NCBI GenBank assembly: GCA_037893245.1
Contig: JBAIAA010000251.1
Coordinates: forward strand, 1,302,001 to 1,366,000
Direction of reading: 5' to 3'
Length of the DNA: 64,000 nucleotides
From: Crossaster papposus
Taxonomy: Eukaryota; Echinodermata; Asteroidea; Velatida; Solasteridae
Made by a program: the position numbers and the translations under genes. Each line of letters begins with the position of its first letter. Position 1 is the stretch's first letter. Under the pieces are notes generated by a model. The model had not been told where the DNA came from and did no database searches. It was given only the letters and a program-made list of their open reading frames with translations. Below, one piece after another: positions 33,666 to 44,474 of the stretch.

Positions 33666-34878
33666 TGTGTTTCAGAGCTTCCTTTTTACAATACATGTTA
33701 CAAATATACTTTCAACAAAATATGCATAACATGCCACCCAGAAAAAGAAAATTATGCATACAAAGGGGTGATACAGCAACAGGTTGGATAAACAAATCTT
33801 AAATCTGGACATCACTGAAGTTTTATTTCCAAGTGTAAAGTGTGTGAGTTTGTTTTTGATTGAAATAAGGGACGTATAACAATAGAGGACAATATGGGGT
33901 CTCCTATTTCGCTAAGGTCCCATATTCCGACTCGTGTGCAAATCCTGTGGCGATCATCCAAAAACTTTAGGGTACAAATAAAAGAGGTAAGACGGTCGGA
34001 CAATGCCCCGTCCACGATTAACGGCATTTACCAAGCTAAGTGTACATGTCAATACCGCAAATGGAGGGCTTTTATGTAAGTACACACTCACATACTGAGG
34101 ACACCTTGCAAACCGAGCGCGTCCTCGGTATGAAATATTGTGAACAATGGCACTTTCGTGGCCGTTTTTGACTGTTGGTTAAATATCAAAGCGTTTGGGA
34201 GGAGTCCTCGGTTGACGCATAAGACCTGACGTGTGGCAGTATGCACATTGTTTACCCCGTCAAATAAAACGCAAACAGTATCACCCTGAATGGCATAGTG
34301 CCCTCCAGTGGCGCGTGTGACAACGACGTAAATACATACATGTTGTCATACATACATTACATGTCTCTAACTAAACTAGTTCAGACATGTCTTAACTATT
34401 ATAACGTTGTTTTTGCCTAAGTTTAGTGAGTCATATTGTAGTTTATGCGAAGACGTGGTCATTTGCACCTAGCTAGGTGTACCATGGAGCTGGAATAAAT
34501 TCGTGGATAGATGGTAATTAAGTGGAGAAATTGTATTTGGAAGCTTGCATGAATGTAGCTCACTCTATGACATATGACATGCTAATTTACGTTGTAATGT
34601 AATTTGTAGTCATGGCCTCGATCTCTCACTCTAGTCTATAGGATGATGTGGGAAGTGAATATGCCTAATTTCAGAATAATATAGAAGTTATAACCAAATT
34701 TAACTGCTTTATTTTGCCAACGCAAGCATGAGTTATTGAGCACCGTGCGAGCAAGAAATAGTTAATTGTAGTTGTTGTATAAATAATTGTATAAACAAAT
34801 AAGTAGCCACAATTATTAATATTTACTTGTATTATCAGTTTAATGGTATATTGTTGTTGTATTGTTGTCTTGTTACAG
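33666..34878. other. spacer between the SAP/SWIM exons and the Tudor-recombinase gene
   Basis: No exon that continues the SWIM domain could be identified. A plus-strand stretch near 33925-34075 reads PTRVQILWRSSKNFRVQIKE and then a CTCQYRKW-like end. It is of unknown origin and has no splice support. Confidence 0.4.
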
Positions 34879-34920
34879 CTAGCTAGTCTAGGTGTGGCTG
34901 ACAGAACTACCATAACAAAC

Positions 34921-37900
34921 ATGAAACGGAGTAGTCGTCTTGATGGAACCTTGACAAATCACCAGCATCATGAAGGGGAGAACGTAATCGCACTGTGGCC
35001 TCCAGATTCATCATGGTATCCTGCCGTAATAATCTCCTTCACCAAAGGTAAGTGCGGAAGCCTCTAAAAGGACATATGACGAAAACAAATGGAATGCCCT
35101 CGTAATTTGTGGGTTCACGTTAACCTTGCGTGAAGACCGTGCTGTAAAACATATTTACTTAACCGATTTCTAACAATTGCACAAAATGATTTCGAGCGCA
35201 GGAAATTATTTCAAGCGCACAAAAAATAAATTATTTCGAGCACACAATTTTTTTTTTTTTTCGAGCGCACGGGAAATAATTTCGTGGGCACGAAATGATT
35301 TCGTGGGCAAGAAATACAAAACTAAATTTATTTTGTCACGGTGATTACTATTCGTCATATGTCCCATTAGGGGTTCCGTAGGTAAGAAATGTAATCCATA
35401 ATGTAGAATCCCATTTGTCACACATAAATTAAGACAGCTGTATACCCTCTTACATCCCCCCATGACATGTACCACATGTAAATAAACAATGCCATTTTTC
35501 CTAAACTTGATTCCCCCCCCCCCTTCAGAACTAAAAATATATATGATCTGTAAACAACAAATACTTTTCAACATTCCACTCCCAATTGCATGTAATCCCT
35601 TTAAAGTTTAATTAGTTGAATTTGTGGCTTTCTTATCAGGAAAGTACTGCGTCCGGTACACTGATGGTGTGACACGCTGCCTATTTGAGCACCAGGTGAG
35701 AAAATTACCATAGAATGCATTAATTAACAACAGACAGGTTAGGAAGAATACAAATGAAATGCGTAATTCTTCCAAATAGGCACTTGGGGAGACAAATTAG
35801 CGTAAGTTTTTAGGTAATAAGGAGACAGTGGCACTTAGGGAGACATTTTAGTGTCTCCCTAAGTGTCTACCTACCCTAAAAAAAAATATTTGGAAGTTAT
35901 TTTTGTCCTAGAACGACAGATTTTGGTCTAAATTTTGAAGATCTTAGACAAAAGGGTTAGGGTAAACAGGTTAGGACTGTTTTAAGTTTGTGTACATCTC
36001 TATGGGATTGTCTCCCCAAGTGCCTATTTGGAGGTATAATAATAATAATTTACATTATTATTATTATTAATATGAACAACGCCTGTATTGTACGCTGACT
36101 ACAAGTATTTAATTAGTGAACTGCTCAGTCTTAGAAGTCATATAATGAATGCACATGACACAAATTCTCATTTGAATTACATATCTTTTTATGAAGAGGA
36201 TAACTACCGGTATGTCGTCAGTTAAGTTTCACATCACGGGCGAATGTGGTTGCTTGTGATGGTGTTAAAATGGCTAGTATATTTTAGAGATAACCCAAAG
36301 AAATTGTTATTTGTTTAAAATTAAATGTGATTTTGATTTGATTTCTATGCCAGGTGGCCCATACGCTTTTGTCGAGTCCGCACTTAAATGGTTCAGACAG
36401 TCTACAAAGCAGTTCCAGTTGGGATGATGGCCCACAGGCTGATTCTGGTACAGGACCTGCCGTTTGTCCTCCTCCATATGAGGTAATTCACACACACTCA
36501 ACTTGTTTTCAGAACCCTATCAAATATTCACTGTGGGTGCCCAGAAGCCAGAAACAAATTTATAAATCAAGTGTTTTTTGCAAGCACCCCCACTTCACCC
36601 CCCGCCCACCCACACCCACCCCCCCCCCCCCCCCCCCCACACCCACCCCTCCCCTCGCCCTCCCACCCCTCCCCACTGCCCCTCCTCCCCACTCCCTCTC
36701 CTTCAGAGGGGCAACTAGTCCGAGGCAATTAGGCATATGCGTCTACCCCTAAAGAAAATAACAGTGGTGTTTTTTTTTTTTTCACTCGTTCTAAATCATA
36801 AACGTTTTCTGCATCCGGCAACATAGAAAGTAGTAAGATTTTGATTCATTAGTGAACTTGTTTTCTGAACCCTATCAAATATTCACTCTGGGTGCCCAGA
36901 AGCCAGAAACAAATTTGTAAATAAAGTGTTTTTTGCAAGCACCATCCTTCCCCCCTTCCCCCTTCCCCCGTCCCCCCTTACCATTATTATTATTATTAAT
37001 ATGAACAACGCCTGTATTGTACGCTGACTACAAGTATTTAATTAGTGAACTGCTCAATCTTAGAAGTCATATAATGAATGCACATGACACAAATTCTCAT
37101 TTGAATTACATATCTTTTATGAAGAGGATAACTACCGGTATGTCGTCAGTTAAGTTTCACATCAAGGGCGAATGTGGTTGCTTGTGATGGTGTTAAAATG
37201 GCTAGTATATTTTAGAGATAACCCAAAGAAATTGTTATTTGTTTAAAATTAAATGTGATTTTGATTTGATTTCTATGCCAGGTGGCCCATACGCTGTTCT
37301 CGAGTCCGCACTTAAATGGTTCAGACAGTCCACAAAGCAGTTCCAGTTGGGATGATGGCCCACAGGCTGGATCTGGTACAGGACCTGCCGTTTGTCCTCC
37401 TCCATATGAAGCCTCAAGTGCCGAGTCACAGAGATCATCAACCGAGGCTACTAAGACCGGTCACATAACAGTCATGGAGACCAGCAATGAAAGTGGGCAC
37501 AGGAAATGGGACAAGAAACACTTCTGCTTTTACTGTGAAGTACCTCAATCTAAGTTGCCCCGTCATCTCCAGTCATGTCACAAAGAAGAGAGCGAAGTTG
37601 TAGAGATTGCGTCTGAGACCAACCCAAGTGCCCGTAAGATACTTCTGTGGAAAATCCGCAATGTTGGTAATTATAGGCACAATTGCCAAGTCCTTCGGAA
37701 AGGCCGGGGTGCACTTATTGTAGGATATAGGCCTAATCATAAGGTAGCTCCACATGCATACGGACCGTGCATATATTGTTATGGCTATTATGTGCGAAGT
37801 GATCTCTGGCGTCACCAGTGCCCACTGAAACCTGCACTCCCTGCACACTCGCATGGTAGCACTACCACAACTCCTCTGCGTAGACGTGTTGCTCACAAGA

Positions 37901-39834
37901 GTGATTTGTTAAAGCCTCCACCTGTCGGTGTGTCTTTCCAGTTGAACCAGGTTCTTATTCCGATGAAGAGAGATGAGGTGACTCTGCTGGCCAAGAATGA
38001 CACTTTGATTGTGGAAGTAGCCAAGCGGGAATACGCGAAACTCGGGCACGATGTAGATCAACATGGCTACATCCGAAACAAGATTCGGGAATTGGGTCGT
38101 CTTGTCATACAACTTCGCAATAATACACACCAGCCAAATGCATCACTTGAATTATTTGTCCACCCCCACTACGTGAATGATATCATCAAGGCTGTTCACG
38201 GTATTGCTGGCTTTAATGAAGACAAGCAGTTGTATGATGTTCCGTCTCTAGCTTTAAAAATTGGACATTCCATCAAGAAGTGTGCACTCATACTTAAAGG
38301 AAATGCTCTAGAGTCTGGCCAAAAGCAAAAAGCGCAACACGCTGAAGAATTTCTGCAGTTGTGCGAACTGACCTGGCGAGACCGTGTATCCACCCATGCA
38401 CACAGAACACTGTACCAAGAAAAGCGCAACAAACCTAAAATTCTGCCGACCAATGCTGATGTTGTGAAAATGTCGGCGTTCCTCCATGAAGCTGGCAACA
38501 GGGAAGTGGAACTTGTCCAGGATGCTCGGTGCGAACAAATTGGACCAGCTTGGAAGAGATTGAATGAAGTCGCACTGTGCCACCTTATTATGTTCAACCG
38601 CAGAAGGCAAGGGGAGGTATCAAAGATGAAACTAGAAGACTTTCAGAAGCACACAACAGCTAGTGTCAACGGGGAATGCCTGCTGACTGATCTGGAACGG
38701 CATCTGTGCAAGATGTTCAGAGTTGTCGAAATAGTTGGCAAGAGGGGTCGAACTGTTCCTGTGCTTCTCAGCAATGAGGTGGTGGCGTGGTTGAGTGCTC
38801 TGATTGCAAATATAAATGAAGCTGGAGTCGCCCACGACAACACCTACTTCTTTGCACGATGTTCTTATGGAGGTACAGGTCATATAAGAGGATGTGACTG
38901 TATAAGAGTGTACGCAGACATGGCGGGCCTTGACAATGCTGCCAGCATCCGGTCTACAAAACTTCGTAAGCACGTGGCAACCGCATCTCAATTTCTTGCC
39001 TTGAAGGAACATCAACTTGAAACACTTGCAAACTTCATGGGTCATGATTTGCGTGTCCATCGTGAATACTACCAGTTGCCAGATACTGTGCAGAGGGTCA
39101 CCAAACTTTCTCGACTTTTTCTCAGCTTGGAGAGGGGAAACTTGCCTTCCCAGCAGGGCAAATCCCTGGATGAACTGCATGTCACTGGTGGTAAGGACAC
39201 AGTTGTTTTAAATTATTTACTCAACAGCAAAAGAAAGACATTAATGATTGCTTTTGTTGAAAAATACTTGATCAGTAATTACTATTCACTAATACATCTT
39301 CAACAGCGAAAGAAATGCAAGAAATAACATTTTGTTATCAGTTCACAATATATGATAACAAATGGTATACGTGTTTTTGTGCATTTCTTTTGCTATTGCT
39401 CCTGCATTACATCAGCTCCAGCAGAGATTGACCAACTGTCAGGTATGTGTGCATTAATCTAACAAAACTGCTCTTTGTGACTTGTAGAAGGCTTCACTAG
39501 TGACGAGGACAGCGATGATAGCAGTGACAATTCCTGTGATGTGCCCAGTGAAAACAGTAAGTTTAGGCTTTTATGTGTCTGTATTTTAAGTCGGGCTGTC
39601 TTTAAAAAAACAATTGTCTGTCTGTCCATTTGTTTGTTCATCTGGCTATCGGGCTGTCTGAATTAAAAGTGCCTAAATATCAGTGTTTTATATCGACTTG
39701 TTTCCTATTTGACATTAGGTACTCGACAGGCTCCTATCAGTGTTCCATCTGGAAGTCTGGCATCTCTGAACAACTCGAGACGAGTGAAACGTCGGGAGAC
39801 GTTACGAGAGGTTTGCAGAAATTCTTTCTGCTGA
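34921..39834 (+). CDS. Tudor-like / zinc-finger / tyrosine-recombinase gene
   Basis: Exons I can join in phase: 34921-35047, 35640-35695, optional 36354-36482, 37282-39190, 39416-39442, 39488-39556, 39719-39834; every junction has GT-AG and a matching phase, giving 767 residues (810 with the optional exon). Exons 1-2 encode GENVIALWPPDSSWYPAVII and GKYCVRYTDGVTR, a Tudor/Agenet-like fold of the kind that binds methylated histone tails. The large exon has finger 1 (C82-x2-C85...H95...H100, numbering from 37282), finger 2 (C163-x2-C166...H178-x-C180), then a C-terminal tyrosine-recombinase domain: LIMFNRRRQGEVSKM (Arg I, about R441), STKLRKHVAT (R562), NFMGHDLRVHREYYQLP (H588, Y596/Y597). The family is known as a multicopy, Crypton-like set of genes in fish and invertebrates; recombination activity is inferred from residues only. 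It may be a domesticated gene or a recent element. The last exon is damaged (see findings). An AATAAA lies at 40059-40064. Confidence 0.7.
35070..35364. mobile_element. MITE with 14-bp perfect inverted ends
   Basis: GGACATATGACGAA at 35070-35083 and TTCGTCATATGTCC at 35351-35364. The interior is a degenerate tandem array of ATTTCGWGSGCACGAAAT-like palindromic units. It lies in the first intron of the Tudor-recombinase gene. Confidence 0.75.
35771..36032. mobile_element. MITE with 25-bp inverted ends
   Basis: TCCAAATAGGCACTTGGGGA at the left and TCCCCAAGTGCCTATTTGGA at the right, plus an inner hairpin of GGCACTTAGGGAGACA type. It lies in the second intron of the Tudor-recombinase gene. Target duplication not clear. 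Confidence 0.8.
36354..36482 (+). CDS. duplicated exon of the Tudor-recombinase gene
   Basis: 129 bp (43 codons), phase 0 at both ends: acceptor TCTATGCCAG before GTGGCCCAT, donor TATGAG|GTAATT. It encodes a serine-rich linker nearly identical to the first 43 codons of the 37282 exon (differences include S for P and D for G). Because both ends are phase 0 it can be included or skipped without changing frame. In the downstream copy the donor is lost (GAA GCC in place of GAG|GTA), so that copy reads through into the zinc fingers. Whether it is spliced in is unknown. Confidence 0.6.
36610..36705. repeat. C-rich microsatellite
   Basis: Runs of C with CCCACA and CCTCCC variants, between the two copies of the duplicated exon. 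Confidence 0.9.
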
Positions 39835-40210
39835 AGAAGCTTCCTGGCAAATGAGACATCGAAACATCCTGTCCTGTGGCACTGCAGACACGAACCTGGG
39901 GGAACATCAAAGACTTTTGTCGGAACAAAATGAAGCTTCATCGAAGCTAAGCAGGGTGTTTTGTCAGTTCACATACATGTACGGATGCGTCAGAGTACTT
40001 GACTATTTACAATTTGCAATCGCAATGATGACTTTAGAATGCACATCAATATGAAACCAATAAACAACCAGCATTTTAGTGTCGTGTCCTCACTTTGATA
40101 GGTGTAATTCACACACACTCAAGTGTCCTCCATTGGATAGAATGACAAGTATGCCCTCAGTGTGGTAGTGTCTACATGTCTACATGTGTGTGCATGGGTG
40201 GGTGCGTTTG
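39835..40210. other. degenerate C-terminus, 3' UTR and polyadenylation signal
   Basis: Downstream of the stop, another frame reads KFFLLKKLPGK, a stop, then RTWGNIKDFCRNKMKLHRS (to about 39950). This matches the usual C-terminal helical block of this recombinase family, so the coding region once extended here. AATAAA at 40059-40064. Confidence 0.6.
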
Positions 40211-40457
40211 TGGCCACGCGAAGCCGTCTCGTACCTATACGTCGCGTACCGACTATCGATAATTTACGTCACTCATTTTTAGTGGCCGCGAAATTTAAAA
40301 AGGGGGGGGGGGACAATTTTTGGACGGCAAATTACCACACTAAACGTACACTAAAACCAGTTTTGCTTTGTATTCACATTTAATACACATAAATCTATTA
40401 ATTTAAAACAAAATTTGCGAAATGAAAATGTTAGACTGCATGTTTCCTTTAAAGTGC
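40211..40457. repeat. dispersed 250-bp repeat, inverted copy of 13840-14093
   Basis: See 13840-14093. Contains a G run at about 40302-40312. Confidence 0.75.
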
Positions 40458-40825
40458 ATTTCCCTGGCATGTATCATAATGTGTATTCGAATGGGCAATG
40501 ACGTCCTCTTTTCCTCTAGGCTTTTGTTGTTAAATAACAATCAAAGAAGATGCTACTATAGTTACCGTCTATACGCGATAATTTGAATTGAACGCGACGG
40601 GTAATGCGCCGTATTTATGGCCGCCTGAGGGCGTTGTAAGACGTTTATTGAAGTAGTTTTAGTAACTTTACTTTATCTAAAAATTGAATATTAGAAAGAA
40701 AAACAATTTGGAGCTGTACGAATATTTAAACTGACGTGAATTATCTCCTAATCACTTTTAATTATACCCCCAAATACCGTGAGCACAGCGCACTCAACGT
40801 TCAATAATACGGCCTATTGAGATAG
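40458..40825. other. spacer, nothing recognised
   Basis: AT-rich, no motif or repeat end identified. Confidence 0.5.
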
Positions 40826-41315
40826 ATGTCACTCTACTGGGGTTCGATATCACTCTACTGGGGATCGATGTCACTCTACTGGGAATCGATGTCGCTCTAC
40901 TGGGGATCGATGTCGCTCTACTGGGGATCGATGTCACTCTACTGGGGATCGATGTCACTCTACTGGGAATCGATGTCGCTCTACTGGGGATCGATGTCGC
41001 TCTACTGGGGATCGATGTCGCTCTACTGGGGATCGATGTCACTCTACTGGGGATCGATGTCACTCTACTGGGGATCGATGTCACTCTACTGGGGATCGAT
41101 GTCACTCTACTGGGGATCGATGTCACTCTACTGGAGATCGATGTCACTCTACTGGAGATCGATGTCACTCTACTGGGGATCGATGTCACTCTACTGGGGA
41201 ACGATGCCACTCTACTGGGGATCGATGTCACCCTACTGGGACCTACGTCACTCTACTTGGGATCGATGCCACCGGTGATCGATGTCACTCTACTGGGGGT
41301 CGATGTCACTCTTAA
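40826..41315. repeat. 21-bp minisatellite, about 23 units
   Basis: Unit GATGTCACTCTACTGGGGATC with a few variable positions (A/G in CACTC, G/A in GGGGATC). Each junction forms ATCGAT. The unit length is a multiple of three and lacks stops, so both strands are open for more than 430 bp (SLYWGSM repeats on +, SRVTSIP repeats on -). The open frames are a by-product of the tandem repeat. Confidence 0.97.
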
Positions 41316-42229
41316 TGGGACACCTGCCAACCAAGTCGTGTCCCCTCTTCACCTTGTAGCTAATCGACAGTTGAGTTGTTCCTGATTGGCGCCTGGCTGG
41401 ACCCTAGGCGTCGGGTTTAGGTAAGTGGTCTTACACCACCACGACGAGACAATCTATGATAACGCAATTCGAGTCCGGTCATTTACCGGAGAACTCATCA
41501 CGTAAATTGTGTAGCTAACAAAGACAATATAGCTGTGTTTGAATGAAACGAAACATCACGTCCAAATTTGATAATGTTTGACAGAGTTATGAGTAATTTT
41601 CTAAGAGAAGTCAAATTGACCATGTATACATTAAGTATAGGGACACAGGAAATAAACAATAACATAATCTCCACAGGGATTCAAACAAAAATATGTGGGA
41701 TTCACAATTCATGAAATGGTGATACAGTATCGAGCACGAGTTTCTAGACTCTTGGTAGAGATGATCGATTGCATCAGAGTGCCGTGCTCAGGGACACAGG
41801 GACACACATCCCAAACCCTCTCAAACCATTGTATGTTTGCTAACGACTTACAAGAACATCTATAAAATAATATCTCAATTTTCCCATCTTAATGTTGAGC
41901 AAATACCTCGAGTTATATTTAGAAGCGAAGGAAGTCTCATCGTGTTTACTTTTATGATTAGTTTTCGTTTCTTCCCGGCGCTTAAGGAATATACGTCGTC
42001 TACAGTTTCCATGTAAGAGCCTTTCTCGGTGATGGGTATTGCGGTTTCCTGTTGTCATAGTAACCAGTATCGCCGTCTTAAACCGTCAAGTGCTGTAACA
42101 TCTTCATTTCAAGTGGTTCACAAACATCTAAGAGTACTAGGCAAGAAGTTGGCTTGGTAACGATAGTGATGGGATCAAAGCATCGTTTCAAGGGAATATA
42201 TGTTCAAACATAAAACAAAAACTGTGAAA
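41316..42229. other. spacer, nothing recognised
   Basis: No gene, splice pattern or clear transposon end seen. Confidence 0.5.
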
Positions 42230-42540
42230 TACCTAATACCGAACTGTTATTGAATGACAGTCTAAAACATCTTGTAAAATTATCGCACCTGGTGTGCCGT
42301 CAATTTCATAAAAAGTGGTATTTTTATATCAATCTCCAACGCTGGTCGGCCGACCAGAGTTTGGAAAAAACTAGCTTTGTTGAATTACCCCTAAATTACT
42401 ATAATTATTTAGTTAGCAATCGATATGAACGGGTACAAGCTAGCTAGACTGGTTTCCTGACCCGTACAATTCCCCGACGTTTATAAATTGCTCCGCCGTT
42501 TCATCTCAAGTGGAATCAGGGAACCAGACTACAAAACCTG
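42230..42540. mobile_element. hairpin MITE copy (53838 family)
   Basis: Shares AATGACAGTCTAAAACATC, GTGGTATTTTTATATCAAT and the downstream CTGGTTTCCTGACC / AGGGAACCAG blocks with the copy at 53838-54200. Its central stem is CCAACGCTGGTCGGCCGACC and onward to AGTTTGG (42336-42364). Confidence 0.6.
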
Positions 42541-42837
42541 ATTGTTTTTCGTTTTATTTGCTCAGCATCTACGAATATAAACTCACCAATCCTCAAAATC
42601 ACCAACTCTCACATTCAATATCGTCCGAGAAATAAATGTCACATGCTTTTACCGAATTCATTACCGAGTCATTTATCATTTCATTTCAACGTCTATAAGC
42701 TGTTTGCCAAAAGGCGGCATTCAGAGATTGAATTCGTCTTACATCAATCAATTAAAAACTTATGTCAAATAAATTAGTCTGATGTGTGCTTGACTCAAGC
42801 GCACAGACTAATTTACACCAGTAAGCATTCAAAGAGA

Positions 42838-42905
42838 GGAGAGTCGAGTCGAGTCACAATGTGTAGTCGAGTAATGCATTTAGTTCGAGTCAATTCGAGT
42901 CACAA
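42838..42905. repeat. GAGTC-type tandem repeat
   Basis: GAGTCGAGTCGAGTCAC and diverged continuations. The same motif in the same orientation is at 45048-45112. A looser version is at about 50560-50620. Confidence 0.7.
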
Positions 42906-43756
42906 ATATTTGAATACTACACAGTCAGTCAGCAGCGCACTGAAAAGCCGTTCATTTTATGTGCGCTTTATGCGTGGCACTTTGTGCGTGACCTCGTTTT
43001 GAATACTGCTGGCGACGACGCCTGGAATTTGGTCCAAAACATCCGTTTTATTCACCGACTGTCAATACTATGTATATTTTCTTTTGGATAAGGAAACATT
43101 CTGCTATATTATAAAATTATATTGGAAATTATATGACATTTAGAGGGTGAAATTTATAACGTAAAAAAAGGTTCCGACCAACAAATTGACCTTTAAAACA
43201 TGACGAGATTTTACAATTTTCTGGCGGTGGCCACAGCCCAAGTTCACACTGATGTTAAGGATAATTTCATATTCTATCAAAAAACTGTCGATTTGGGGTT
43301 GATTTTAACCTAGTCCAGTCAGGGCGCAGAAAATCATAACGTTCACAAGAAAGTAACGAACGGAACATCCCGCCATGACAGTCCATAGTCTTCCTGCGCC
43401 CTCATTGGTCGAAAATGACGTCATTGAAAAAGGCTTCGTGATAACGTGTAATTCATGCACATTGCAATACGCAGTTGTTTTTCGTGTACATGTATTTCTT
43501 TCGTTGTAAGCTCGAGCGAAAATGATTTATCTGCTATTAATCAGTGATTACAAAATAATAATATTGCCTGCATAAAACAATGTTTACAACCAAATAACAC
43601 AAAAACAAGCGACAAATGAAGTCGTTGTTTAATATTTATTGATAACAATAACATGGATAAATACAAACTTTTACAATAATTTATATCTGTATTTTGAGGT
43701 TGGTTTATAAAAGAAACTGCACTTTGTATTTGAAACTTGCATGTTATCGCTTACAT
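42906..43756. other. spacer, nothing recognised
   Basis: AT-rich, no repeat ends or exons identified. Confidence 0.4.
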
Positions 43757-43923
43757 TAAAGGTAGTACACACTATTTGCAGATATCGACAATATTTACTA
43801 CGGAATTATTAAGAAATATCGTACTCATCTAAAAGTAAATAATGATTCTAGGCACCCAGCAAAATGTTTGCACTAGATATCCTGTAATTATTCTGAAAAA
43901 TATAATTTTATAAAAACAAATTA
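43757..43923. mobile_element. left half of a TTAA-flanked MITE
   Basis: TTAA then AGGTAGTACACACTATTTGC, followed by AGATATCGACAATATTTACT and AAATATCGTACTCAT as in the full copies. It stops at ATAAAAACAAATT, exactly where the central hairpin begins in the full copies. Confidence 0.75.
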
Positions 43924-44082
43924 GGTGATGTTCTCTTTGAGATACTTTGTGATAGAATCTCCAAGGACAAAAGCTTTGCCTTTGGCCTTCCGAAGAGTCT
44001 CCCGACATGCTAGCGATGGCTGCGAAGTGCGATGGCTGCGGTGGGCATTGCTGTGGTGGTGGACTACATGACCTAGTACTAC
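43921..44082 (-). pseudogene. possible SGNH-like coding fragment cut by a MITE
   Basis: Minus strand from an acceptor-like CTTATTAG at 44083-44090: 53 open codons ending TLRKAKGKAFVLGDSITKYL, KENIT and a stop at 43921-43923. V-L-G-D-S-I resembles the first conserved block (GDS) of SGNH hydrolases, which also occur in ORF1 of some LINEs. The stop codon is contributed by the truncated MITE, so the original frame was longer. No catalytic Asp/His block is visible. Confidence 0.35.
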
Positions 44083-44354
44083 CTAATAAGAAACATATTG
44101 GAAGACAGAAACAGGAACTATGACGTTTAGCAGGAACTCTTAAACAAATTTAATATTTAACAAATTTAATATAATTTTGAACAAAACATAGGCCTAAGTC
44201 GTTTTTATACATGCAAGACAAAACAATTTTGTATGCATAACTTGAAGGCAGAAACCTAACTTTAGCATATAAATAAGCCACACAAAACAAAACAATTACA
44301 TGTGCTTGTGTGCATAATGAAATACACGCTCAGCGTAAGTACACGCCGAAAGAC

Positions 44355-44474
44355 ATGGCCGAAAAAGTTGAAATCGCGCGCACGAAAATCGTCGCAGAAT
44401 ACACGAGAAACATGTCGCCGCAGGATAAATTGTATATCAAACGAAAGATCATTGCTTCCTTTATCGATGTATAG
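44355..44474 (+). CDS. unknown 39-residue open frame
   Basis: An ATG in good context (GACATGG) gives MAEKVEIARTKIVAEY and then TRNMSPQDKLYIKRKIIASF-IDV and a stop. The frame stays open upstream through QRKYTPKD to about 44313. The amphipathic, charge-balanced composition looks protein-like, but I know no family and see no clear splice sites. It could be the end of a transposon-encoded protein. Confidence 0.3.
   Translation: MAEKVEIARTKIVAEYTRNMSPQDKLYIKRKIIASFIDV

Larger units (their letters stand above)
36053..37409. repeat. 929-bp direct duplication carrying an exon
   Basis: 36053-36480 recurs at 36982-37409 with few changes and includes the exon VAHTL...CPPPYE and its acceptor. A second, smaller repeat, AACCCTATCAAATATTCACT and following bases, occurs at about 36516-36594 and 36868-36942. 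The spacer between the copies is C-rich (about 36595-36705). Confidence 0.93.

Noticed and set aside
33342..33802. Glycine-rich open frames
   Set aside because: Produced by poly-G tracts; the true coding exon here ends at the donor at 33402.
36354..36752. Proline-rich extension of the duplicated exon
   Set aside because: The frame runs through a C-rich microsatellite; a consensus donor at 36483 ends the exon first.
40794..41278. Two overlapping open frames of 145-150 codons on opposite strands
   Set aside because: Both arise from the 21-bp tandem repeat, whose length is a multiple of three and which lacks stops; not evidence of a gene.
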